Positions 55,383 through 64,000 of a stretch of DNA of 64,000 bases are shown here, piece by piece. The DNA comes from Ulota crispa. Its lineage: Eukaryota; Streptophyta; Bryopsida; Orthotrichales; Orthotrichaceae. Position numbers and translations under genes: made by a program. Every line of letters starts with the position of its first letter. The stretch's first letter is position 1. Where the stretch lies: contig OY987245.1 in the NCBI GenBank assembly GCA_963920765.1, forward strand, positions 8,572,727 to 8,636,726, written 5' to 3'. The notes beneath the pieces are model-generated. The model saw only the letters and a program-made list of their open reading frames with translations. It was not told where the DNA came from and did no database searches.

Positions 55383-56041
55383 TCATCCACCGAGATATGC
55401 TAGGAGATCTTGAACAATTGGTATAGCTGAGAAATGTTCCAATGTCTCTAGTAGGGAATGTCCATTAGGAAACCAACATGAAGATACTGGCCACCAAGAG
55501 TGAGTCAAAATAGCATCCTTATTTCCCAAAAAAACATTGAGGACAGTCACTCCCACGACCTCCTCACCTAAACTCCCCCTTGGAAATGATTGTCCTGCAT
55601 GCAGCAATTTATTCTGATTGAAGACAAAAATTGTCCCTGTACATCTTTCCAATGGACTTCAAGGCCTACCCACTTCTTTGGATGAAAAAAGGAGATGGGT
55701 CTATCGGGGGATCCCCCAATGATTTCACAACACCAAATACCCGCCACAATACAATTTGGTTGACAACATCCCCTAGCGTCTTCAAATCCCTTTGACAAGG
55801 GTCAACAAGCAAAGAACAAGCAGCCGCCACTATAGGTAGGGTTGGATAAGAATGAACATCCAGGACTGCTACATAATGACCACCCTAAGCCATTGACCCA
55901 TAGGACAAGCTTCCATAACACAATCCTCATCAACTTCCCCAAATCCAACAATGAAGAGGTTGATGGCATCTCTATTACAAATTGATTCCAAATTGTCATT
56001 GGAATTCTAAGATTCCTACTGGAAGGGCGAGACAACTCCAA
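55383..56041 (-). pseudogene. Further minus-strand coding fragments upstream of DUF7869 domain
   Basis: One frame at about 55900-55680 reads GHYVAVLDVHSYPTLPIVAA, later CQRDLKTLGDVVNQIVLWRV, and runs straight through a palindrome (SLGDPPIDP). Another at 55652-55383 reads CTGTIFVFNQNKLLHAGQSF, later WWPVSSCWFPNGHSLLETL. Both look like real protein but need frameshifts to join, and I do not recognise the domain. They lie on the same strand as the DUF7869 exons and could be its 5' exons or a neighbouring gene. Confidence 0.45.
55703..55720. repeat. Palindrome inside an open frame
   Basis: ATCGGGGGATCCCCCAAT, one base from the perfect palindrome. On the minus strand it is read as SLGDPPID within the fragment above, without a stop or frame change. 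Confidence 0.75.
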
Positions 56042-56263
56042 TGGACACTACAACATGTACGATTGATTTGTAGAAGGAATCCATGTTGCCTGCCACAATT
56101 TAGATTTGTGCTGTAATAAGGGTGACTCCAAAATCAAGAATTATAGCCTGCTTAGTACACAATAGTTGTAAATACATTGTTATCCAAAGGCCAAACAACA
56201 TCTTCAGGATTGTAGAGAACATCAACAATAGTGGATTCATTAAGTCAAGAACCACCAACCTCT

Positions 56264-56918
56264 ATCCGGGGATCCCCCGATACCAAATTCCCAAAATCAC
56301 ATATATAAGAATCAACTACAACGCAATGTAAGGAAGCATTACTTTGCAACATGATCAAATACCAGCATGTATCAAGGGATCCCCCGATGAATTGATTCAT
56401 ATGATTGAGCAAGACATATGTCTATCAGAGATCCTCCAATGACAAGATTCCCAAATTTGGGCAAGACATAGGCTTGGAGCAATGGCCTTGGTGCAGTGAT
56501 GCGCAACAATGAGCAAGGCCCATTGGGGGATCCCTGATGCAATGTTGCCCATAAATGAGCAATGCAACGGGGAATCCACCGAAGCTATACGTTTAATAAA
56601 AGTTGAAAGACCTACATCTATTAAGGAATCCCCTAATGAAGCATGGCAAACAAATGAGGTAGACAGATCCTAGAGTAGCCAATGCAGTGTATTAAGAATG
56701 ACGTATCGGGAGATCCCTCGATGAAGTGGTGTCCATAACTAACAATGACCTATTGGGGGATCCCCCAATGCAATTGCTACTTATATGTAGGAAGACCATG
56801 ATTTATCGGGGATCCCCCAATGCAACTAAAGAATCCACCAATTTATAAAGTGATTTGTGAAAGTCCCACATATTCACAAAATTTCATCTGAGCAATTCGT
56901 ATTGGGGGATCCTCCAAT
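56264..56918. repeat. Cluster of ~10 palindrome copies
   Basis: Copies start at 56264, 56371, 56424, 56522, 56566 (poor), 56620, 56705, 56752 (perfect ATTGGGGGATCCCCCAAT), 56815 and 56901. Steps are about 45-63 bases or close to twice that. Spacer sequences between copies do not align by eye, whereas the palindromes remain recognisable. Confidence 0.85.
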
Positions 56919-57485
56919 GTAGTCAATATTGCAAAGTAGAACAACTATATGAAGGTCTTATCAATTTACTAGAGTGTACGGCATAGAAACACCAAGTACC
57001 GTCCCATATCTACTGTACAATAGTCTATACCTTGATGAATTAACATTTTACAGTGAACACGTATGCAAATACAAGACTCATAGCAAGTTTGTGAACCCTC
57101 ATTAGTCCTTACAAAAGAGGACAGTATCCAATGACACACGCAGCTGATATTTACTTATCCTAAAGATATATGCAAATTTCGACACGTGTTGAAGGATTGT
57201 CATTGATTTCTATAATTGCATTCATTGACACTTCAAAATCAAAATCCCTCGCACAATGTGCGTGCCCATTACATCTTAGTGTGTGAGGACCACACCAACT
57301 ACCAATTTAATGCACCCAACAAAGAGAAAACTGACTGTGTCAGCCCCTCTGCAAACCAATAGTTGATCTACTACATCCAACAATAACAGGGGGGCAGTGT
57401 ACTTAATCATCTACTGCACAGTACTGAATATCCAGTGTTAGTTGAACTAAAATATTTGAATCCGACAAGAGGTAAAATGTTACCT
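56919..57485. other. Spacer without palindromes or recognised gene
   Basis: No domain or repeat recognised. It ends at a good minus-strand donor site (TTTGCAG|GTAACA) of the next exon. Confidence 0.45.
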
Positions 57486-57640
57486 GCAAATATCCAATGA
57501 CGATTGTGGATGGCGTCGATGCCTTGCTCCACGTCAGTCTTCATTGCAATCCACAGAGCAACTGTGCGCAAAAGCGCCGTGCCAATTTTGAATGCAAATT
57601 GGGATGCACCTCCTTGTCTTTTTTGTGCCTACCTAAACAA
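57486..57640 (-). pseudogene. Probable minus-strand exon, unknown product
   Basis: The minus frame reads KRQGGASQFAFKIGTALLRT, then VALWIAMKTDVEQGIDAIHN, then RHWIFA, ending at the donor TTTGCAG|GTAACATT. An acceptor-like TTGTTTAG precedes it. Composition is protein-like (alternating hydrophobic and charged residues). Its position suggests a 5' exon of the minus-strand gene that includes the DUF7869 domain. No domain recognised. Confidence 0.45.
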
Positions 57641-57727
57641 TTCTAGACTACAAAACTACAAAGTGAACACTAAGTTTACTAATTCTTTGGCCTGACAATG
57701 TAACAAATCCCTTAGCCACAATAAAGT

Positions 57728-57913
57728 CTACAGGCTGCATGCAACACAACAATGCAAAGCGCTATCAATGACGCACAGAAAGCAAGCAAAGAGCAATAGC
57801 AATTGAGGGCGCACTGCACTATGGGAGTCAGATTCTTGAATTTGGACCCGGGTTGAGAATCTCGCTAGAATTTTCTTGAGGAAGTTCTTGATTTTCAAAT
57901 TCCATCTCGCCAT
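57728..57913 (-). pseudogene. Possible first exon of the minus-strand gene
   Basis: Starts ATG at 57911-57913: MARWNLKIKNFLKKILARFS. It reads basic at first, then hydrophobic (LLLLFACFLCVIDSALHCC), which could be a membrane or signal segment or simply untranslated sequence. The 62-codon frame ends at TAG. Support is position and an ATG only. Confidence 0.25.
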
Positions 57914-60247
57914 TCAAATTTCAAATTTGAAATTTGTCTTGCTACTCTTGCGGCTGTTGCTATCCATGATTGATGAACCACGGTCAGGTGTATTTTACTA
58001 TACGATAACTTTTAGTAAGTGACTAGCCATTCATTATTCTTAGCCAACTAAGGAACAATTAAAATATTTTGTAGGAACCAGTTGGTCCACTTGATTTAAT
58101 CACCGTTCATGGTATACATTCACAATAATTCATTCATTGTATCAGAACTTAAATGTCCAGAGATCCTTGATAATATTTACTGTAAACCATGTCAATTGGA
58201 AGTCAATGATATACATGATTATTTTATAAAACACAATTAAAATTGATTAGTTTAATATGCTTTGCCATAAACACCAGAATCACATAATTCTTTGCCAAAA
58301 TCATACTTAAAGGAGATTAATTTTTCATCATATGGGTTAGTGGGTGAACACTACCTTTTTTAGTATAATTCCACAAGTTTCAGCCCATTGTAATCGTTTT
58401 TGCTATTCTAATTCAATAAAATCCCCAAATCCCCTTAATTAAAAATGTGTAGGATAAAGGGGGTCACCATTCATTTCATGTCAATTAATTCCACAAAAAT
58501 TCCACAATGTCTCTTATGATACAATTAAACATAAGGTGGTAATGTCCACATCTTAAATGCACTCCTTCATGTGAACAAAAATGGGTTAATTGTCCTTTCA
58601 TCTAGTTCTTATAATCTAGAAATTCATGTACACTTAGTGAGTGTTAATAGAAGCCAAAGCTCCATGATTTGATTATGTCCATTGATGGAGTCCTACTCGG
58701 CCGTGGTAATGTGAAAGGATGCTATCATAACAATCATTATGATTGTACACCCACCCAAAACTAGAGTTCTAGTTAACAACCATGATGAGGTGGACAAGTG
58801 GATGCACAATGATGGCGCTCCCAACCAGGAACACCAGCCCGTTCCCAGAAAAGGAATGTCAATTGTCATTTCCCCCCAGATTGGCTTCTAAGCGTCATTC
58901 TCTCCCCCTAATGTTCTTGCAAAAGCGCTGCGGGAGTGTTCAATCTGTAAGCATTGAGCATTGTTTGCGAGATTTGTGTGAGGTTTTGTTGCGGCGCATG
59001 AAAGCATGTTTAGGTTGCAAGAGCAATCCTAGCGTTTGGAGTTGTTTGTGGAATTGTAGAGGCAATCTAGAGTTGTAGTGGTGTTTCTCTCTGCAGATTT
59101 TGTTGTTTGTGTGAGTAATTTGTTGCTAGAGCATTATTGTAATTTTAGAGGAGCAATTGAAGAAGTGTAGCTTTATTTTGGTAATTCATTGCTAGAGCAT
59201 CAATCTGAGTTAAAATCAGCAAGTGTAGAGCTGTAATTTTGTTAGAACCCCGAGGTTTGCTTTAGTGCGGTGTTGTTGTGGAGGCAATTTTGGAAGGCAA
59301 CATGCTGTCTGTCAAGGCAAGTTCTACAAAGGCTTCGCAACAAAGCTGACATTAGCAACACATTCTTCCAAGGTGCGTAGACGCGCGGTGTGGCAAGGAG
59401 AGGCAATTTTCCCTCCATTTCAACTTGGAATTTTGCAAGGATTTTTGCGACAACATTGGTTAGTAACTTTGTGTGCTTCTCAATTCCCAATTAGTAATGC
59501 AATTAGTTTGTTTTGGTTTCCGTGATGGCGCATGCATGATTTCCTTGGCGATGTTACTTGAGTCTGCACAAGATTGAGGAAATGTGGTAGACTCTGCTAT
59601 GTCCATCACGTTATAATCTAGCAAAGAATAGTCTTGCAAATCTTGTCAAAGTAGAAAACAAGTGTTAAGTATGTAATCTCTACAATTTCTAGTCTGAAGT
59701 ACCAGGTTCTCCTCAAGAAATTGTGGGGTATATTCTAGGGCATTAGTTCTGCTCCATTGAAAGAAAGTAACTGTAAAATTCAGCTAATGAAGTTGTATGG
59801 ATGATCCTAACTCAGAGAACGGAGCAAATAATCATGCAACTTCAACATCTTAAGTGATTTATTAGTTACATTTCCATAGTTGGATATGATATTTTGTAAT
59901 AAGACTTCTAGACATCTGTTCTCCTCAATTAAAAGATAGGAAGTTGATATTCTATAGGTGTTTACAATTTTGCAAGATTGAATTTGTCCCACAAAAATCG
60001 AAGTGATTCTTTCAACTTGCAGCAAGAATTTCAATTTCTTTCATTGTAATGGCATCAATGGTAATTACGGCAAAGGAGAATGCTCCATTATGGAATCAGT
60101 GGTAAGCAAACCATAACTTGTAACAAACAATTCCTGAATGCAGGTTGTTTCAGCTATGTACACTATATGGACATGTGGTAAGGTTATGCGCGTAGGAATC
60201 AAAAAAATTCATGGCAAGGCAAAGGGCACGTTATCCCATTTCCCCCT
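57914..60247. other. Divergent intergenic region; weak plus-strand coding segment near 58770-58960
   Basis: Between the minus and plus gene relics. The plus strand at about 58770 reads HDEVDKWMHNDGAPNQEHQP, then VPRKGMSIVISPQIGF, stop, then NVLAKALRECSICKH. This may be a decayed exon. The stretch 59090-59540 is T/G-rich with short frames on both strands. No palindromes occur between 56919 and 60247. Confidence 0.35.
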
Positions 60248-60902
60248 ATTGGGGGATCCCCTAATATAATTATCCTTGTTCTGTAGTATGTCAGTTTCTT
60301 TCCTTGGAGAATATTGGGTAAAATCTCTATTGGGGGATCCCTCGATAACTCCCATGTGGTTTAGAAGTTTTTGTGAGGATTATCCAGGGATCCTCCAATA
60401 AGAATATCCAAATATAATTAGACCACACAGCATAATGTGTATTGGGGGATCCTCGATAACAAAACCCTAATTTAGTTAGACCATACACCAAAAACTCTAT
60501 CCGGGGATCCCTCAATATTCTGCACACAGAAATCATATCCTCCATATCTTTATTGGGGGATCCCCGAATACTCTAGACACAGCCTCAATAGGACATGAGA
60601 TTACTGAATATTAGGATCAGCTCGCGCAATCCATCAGGGGATCCCTCAATGATTTCGCCTTGAATTATAGTTCATAGTATTGGGGGATCCCTGATAATGG
60701 TTCCCTCATTTAGTTAGTCTCTAAGTCAAATACTCTATTGGGGGATCCCTCGATGTTATGTGCCTTGATCATACAATTGCTGGGGAACCTTGCTATGATA
60801 ATTGTTACAGTCATACATAGTCATCATAGTCTATTGGGGGATCCCTCAATAAACTCTTATAGATTTGATCATTCTCTGCAGTTCATTGAGGGATCCCCCA
60901 AT
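60248..60902. repeat. Cluster of 11 palindrome copies
   Basis: Copies start at 60248, 60329, 60382, 60441, 60499, 60552, 60633, 60679, 60737, 60833 and 60885. Common forms are ATTGGGGGATCCCTCGAT and ATTGGGGGATCCCTCAAT. Usual step is 46-59 bases. The cluster ends just before the acceptor (ATTATTCAG at about 60949) of the first clear exon of the plus-strand gene, so it probably lies in an intron. Confidence 0.87.
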
Positions 60903-62252
60903 ATCTTTAATCAAGGAGTGTTCTAATACTTGCTAATTGTATTATTCAGCGCAAATCTAAACCAAAAAGCTCCGAAGGAGCTCTTGCCAAAAAAATTATT
61001 TGGCTTCATCAACCACTGGGTTCCTGTATTTCATTACAAAGGAAACCACCCGCCAGTGGCTATCTTCCACTGCCTGACAAAGGTTACTGCATGGGGATTG
61101 GAGTGGAAGCCGGTGCCTGAGAAGGTGACTCTGATACTTCCACTCCTGATAAACGCAAATAGAAAGAATCAAACCTTCGGGCTAAATGTCTTGGAGATAC
61201 AGGGACTGAATGATCAATCCGCGCTTCTTATTGTCTATGAAAAGATCCCAAAATCAAAGGCAAGTCTAACCTACGGCTTGATCCTGAACTACAAGTCGTT
61301 CAATACAAACCTTTGCAAGACAATGCTAGACGCAGGCTTCTTAATCAATATTGACAATGGCCTCAAATTCTCTCCCAGGGAAATGAAGGAGTAATGGGAT
61401 ATGATTGTAGAGGCTAGCCGATCTGAGGTACCACATTCTGATGCAGTTTCTCCCTCAACGCAAACGAAGCCACCGTAGAAGAAGAGCAGGAAAAGGAAGT
61501 CCTTGGCCGCTGCTCCTGACAATGTTGCGACGATCTCACCTGCTAAGAAGAAACTAAAAGTTGAGCGTGCTCTTCACAATTACGTGAAAATGGAGGAGGG
61601 GGAAATTTCAAAACTCTCTCCATCAGAAATGAAGCAAATGAAAGTGGTTTATGCTAAGCATTTCAGTGGACTCTATAAATGGGAGAAGAAACCGTTTGCA
61701 AACAAAAGCGGTAAACGTCTGTGCGTTGATTTTGATCAGCTGCATAAGGAGGTCCTGAGTACTTGTGTATATAGAGGCATTCAGGAGGATTGGCTGAAGG
61801 GCCTCATAAGTCTTGTGCAAATTGTTGGTGATTATCACTCCAAATAGAGATATATAACGGTGCTTCCCCTCAAATGTGGTCCATATGGTCTTGAGAAGTT
61901 GGTCACGCCCTTTGATTCGGCTCCAAAGAAGTCAAAAATCACAGCAACTACAAACTATTTCATTATTGGTGGGCAGCACACTATCGCAGCTCACAAGACT
62001 CTCAGATCCAATAATGAGATTCCCCATAATGATTTGGAAGCTGCTTCCACATTTAACATTATTCCCGTGTGGGCTCCTAAGAGTAACTGGATTATGTTAC
62101 TCCACCTATCGAAGTTGTTGAATCAAAATATTGCCGGACTCCTATAGGAGTAGTGTTTCACCAAGCAGCTGCTAACCGCAAGGATGAAGTGGAGAGATAT
62201 GAGAAGCCCGCCCCTCGCTATTGGTGGACGAAGACACTCTGAAGAGTACTTG

Positions 62253-62370
62253 GTAATCTCTGCACCCTTCTAAAATGAGTTTCTTTATTGCCTATCAAGG
62301 GATCCCTCTATAGAGAGTGTAACATAATTCCTCACTGTCATAACCCAAATTGCTGTGTTGTATTTTGCAG
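62253..62370 (+). other. Intron of the plus-strand gene, with one palindrome
   Basis: GTAATC donor and TATTTTGCAG acceptor; both sides are phase 0 (EYL, then KFYPCMVII). A palindrome variant, ATCAAGGGATCCCTCTAT, lies at 62294-62311. Confidence 0.72.
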
Positions 62371-63723
62371 AAGTTCTACCCTTGCATGGTTATTATATTC
62401 ACAAGATCCAAGGGTACAAACCTCACTAGCAGACTTCAAATTCCCCTAATGTTTTTAGAGGATGACGCCGACATCAAGCAATGGATCCATATCAAAGACC
62501 AGTACATGAAAGGATTTTATCTAATGGATCTGGAAAAGTTGATCTCTCTAGAAATGCAAAGCGCAAACCACTGACGGAGTTTGACTTTAAAACCTTGTAT
62601 GGACTCCAATGTGAGGACTTTAACTACCTTATGTGTCAAGTAGAGGCAAAGGAAGTCACCGTGAAAAGCTCAAAGGGGAAGATGAAGGGCGTAGGAAATG
62701 GAATCGTTTTACTGAAGGATGCTGGGTCGCGGATTAGGTACGACAAAGCTATGAAGAACAAGCTCATGAATTATTACAAGGACAAGCCATTGTTTAGCAA
62801 GAGCGCAGAATATATACCAAATCTTGATGAAAGTGGGATGAATTGCCGCAAGATTAAGCATATTGGAGAGGGACGTGAAACTCTAGACAGATAGAGCGCT
62901 TGATACCAATGCTAGGAAAGAGTGGCTAAAAGGTTGCCTAGAAACTCTTAACAAGACGAACGACCCAGATGAGTGCCCTGCCTAAGTTATCAAAATGTGG
63001 AAGGCAAAAGTCAATGTTTGTGATGCTTCCACTATGGAAGATGAGACGATAGCTTTTGTTAGGCATTACATGTGCAGAATCATGGATGACAAAGTCTAGA
63101 ATATAAGTGCCATCCTTGCCAATCCAATTATAGCTGATTGGCGGAGATCCAAAAAACATCACATGTACTTTTGCTTCATGTTTGAGAAAGTAGGCAAAGG
63201 TGTCCGTGCAAAGCATCTGGAGGATTGGAAATTATGGAAGCTCTTTGACGCACTAGAAAAAGGGCGTTCCAAGAGTGGCACAATTTTTATTACTTGATCT
63301 CCAGCAATGATTCTGACTGATGTACATGGAGTGACATTGGTGCACAACCATTTGGACACACAGGCTTAAGAAGCAAAATTGAGGGTGTGGTCCATGCACG
63401 TATTCCAGTATTACCCTTCATCAAAGGACAACTTCCCACGTCTTGCTATGGGAAAAAGATTAACTGTGCATATCATCTTCTTGTTTGGGTTGGACACGAG
63501 CAAGACAGAGGAGGAATCCTTTGCCACCTACTTCATGAGAAATAAATGTTTTATGCCTTTTCACGTTGTTGACAATATGGAGGATGTAAACAACCATTGG
63601 AGGCGCAAAAATCTTCCTTGGCTAAGGGTGAAAACTCCAACGACAATATTTCTTCAACACATTGTTGACAACATGGTCATAGTTAATATCAACAGTGGTC
63701 TGTAGTTCACTCATCTTGGAATG

Positions 63724-63820
63724 GTATGTCACCTTCTCCTAGTTTTTTGAGCAAAGCATAGCTGTTCAAAGGGAATGTATGAAACAAAGTATATTAATAG
63801 CTGTGTTGTCAATAATTTAG
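63724..63820 (+). other. Second intron of the plus-strand gene
   Basis: GTATGT donor directly after the codon for M at 63721, and TCAATAATTTAG acceptor. The exon after it (FERGKVLKVVHS) is in phase 0 and stays protein-like to the window edge. Confidence 0.6.
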
Positions 63821-64000
63821 TTTGAGCGGGGGAAGGTGCTCAAGGTGGTCCATTCCTAGGAAGAGAAAACCCCAGCGGAATCAACTGCTTGAGAAATTTG
63901 GGACTTCATTATGGTGGAGTCGGATCCTCTAGAAGACGCTTTTTCTGGTAATCCTACTGTTAACATGGGTGTTGTTGCGGCAAACACAGAAATTAGTCAA

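Larger units (their letters stand above)
60950..64000 (+). pseudogene. Large multi-exon gene relic with ParB-like motif, runs off the right edge
   Basis: Exon 60950-62252 is one frame of about 435 codons broken only by TAA 61392 and TAG 61476, 61845, 62145 and 62151. It reads FHYKGNHPPVAIFHCLTKV, a basic KKKLKVERALHNYVKMEE stretch that could be a nuclear signal, and NYFIIGGQHTIAAHKTL, which resembles the G-x-H-R-x-x-A motif of ParB/sulfiredoxin-type domains. Intron 62253-62370 is removed in phase 0. Exon 62371-63723 has TGA at 62572 with a frame shift, another shift near 62895, TAG/TAA at 62892, 62983, 63098, 63367 and 63703, and TGA at 63296. The last visible exon starts at 63821 and is open to the edge apart from TAG 63857 and TGA 63890. 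Function unknown; the ParB link is tentative. Confidence 0.55.

Noticed and set aside
56264-60902. Regularly spaced palindromes as a CRISPR array
   Set aside because: Repeats are perfect or near-perfect palindromes of 18 bp with variable spacing and degenerate sequence, in intron-bearing eukaryotic DNA, with no cas-like gene.
60950-64000. A genetic code with TAA/TAG read as glutamine
   Set aside because: The TAR excess fits, but TGA also occurs in frame, one-base frameshifts are present, both introns and exons look decayed, and the copia element has a Trp-to-TAG change. C-to-T decay explains all of this with the standard code.

Overview
The window is AT-rich eukaryotic nuclear DNA, most likely from a plant or other streptophyte. 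I cannot name the species. The plant-like evidence is: a Ty1/copia retrotransposon with a primer-binding site one base off the initiator-tRNA-Met type, miniature elements with the CACTACAAGAAAA ends of plant CACTA transposons, and an Emigrant-like element (CAGTAGAACCTC ends). Spliceosomal introns with GT/AG borders exclude a bacterium or plasmid. I see no tRNA, rRNA, CRISPR array or intact housekeeping gene. Nearly everything is mobile DNA in different states of decay.

Layout. 1-9.4 kb: a pyrimidine-rich minisatellite, a foldback element, a tandem array of a 12-bp palindrome, several small terminal-inverted-repeat elements and the C-terminal piece of a Helitron helicase. 9.43-24.70 kb: one Ty1/copia element on the minus strand, with ~145-bp LTRs and a 5-bp AAAAA target duplication. 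Its gag-pol is recognisable from gag to RNase H but full of stops and frameshifts. It has been invaded three times by a ~3.2-kb LTR-like unit; one copy sits in pol, a second near the protease, and the third lies inverted inside the second. 25-35 kb: mostly unassigned AT-rich DNA. It includes a three- or four-exon plus-strand gene relic (30.4-31.8 kb) whose end resembles the SAM-binding motif of bacterial-type N4/N6 DNA methyltransferases. 35-49.7 kb: a graveyard of nested non-autonomous DNA transposons. One superfamily has TTAA ends followed by CCC(C/T)T (piggyBac-like layout); another has A...T ends and 3-bp target duplications, mostly ATT. A 580-bp solo LTR is also present. 49.7-51.2 kb: a Ty3/gypsy remnant.

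51.7-64 kb is a distinct compartment. About 29 copies of an 18-bp palindrome (ATTGGGGGATCCCCCAAT and variants) are spread through it, and I saw none elsewhere. It contains a minus-strand multi-exon gene relic whose main domain matches the DUF7869 family (GHTHEDID motif), with further minus-strand coding fragments upstream. Divergent from it is a long plus-strand gene relic that runs off the right edge and has a ParB-like motif (GGQHTIAA). The palindromes lie in introns, spacers and at least once in an open frame. My working hypothesis is that this compartment is one large, little-described eukaryotic mobile element or expanded gene family. The methyltransferase relic at 30.4 kb may be a piece of a related unit; that link is inference.

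In-frame stops in these genes are mostly TAG/TAA where a glutamine would fit and TGA where an arginine would fit, each one C-to-T change away. The copia element shows the same pattern plus a W-to-stop change. Decay by deamination of methylated cytosine is the simplest explanation; a changed genetic code is the alternative I considered and set aside.
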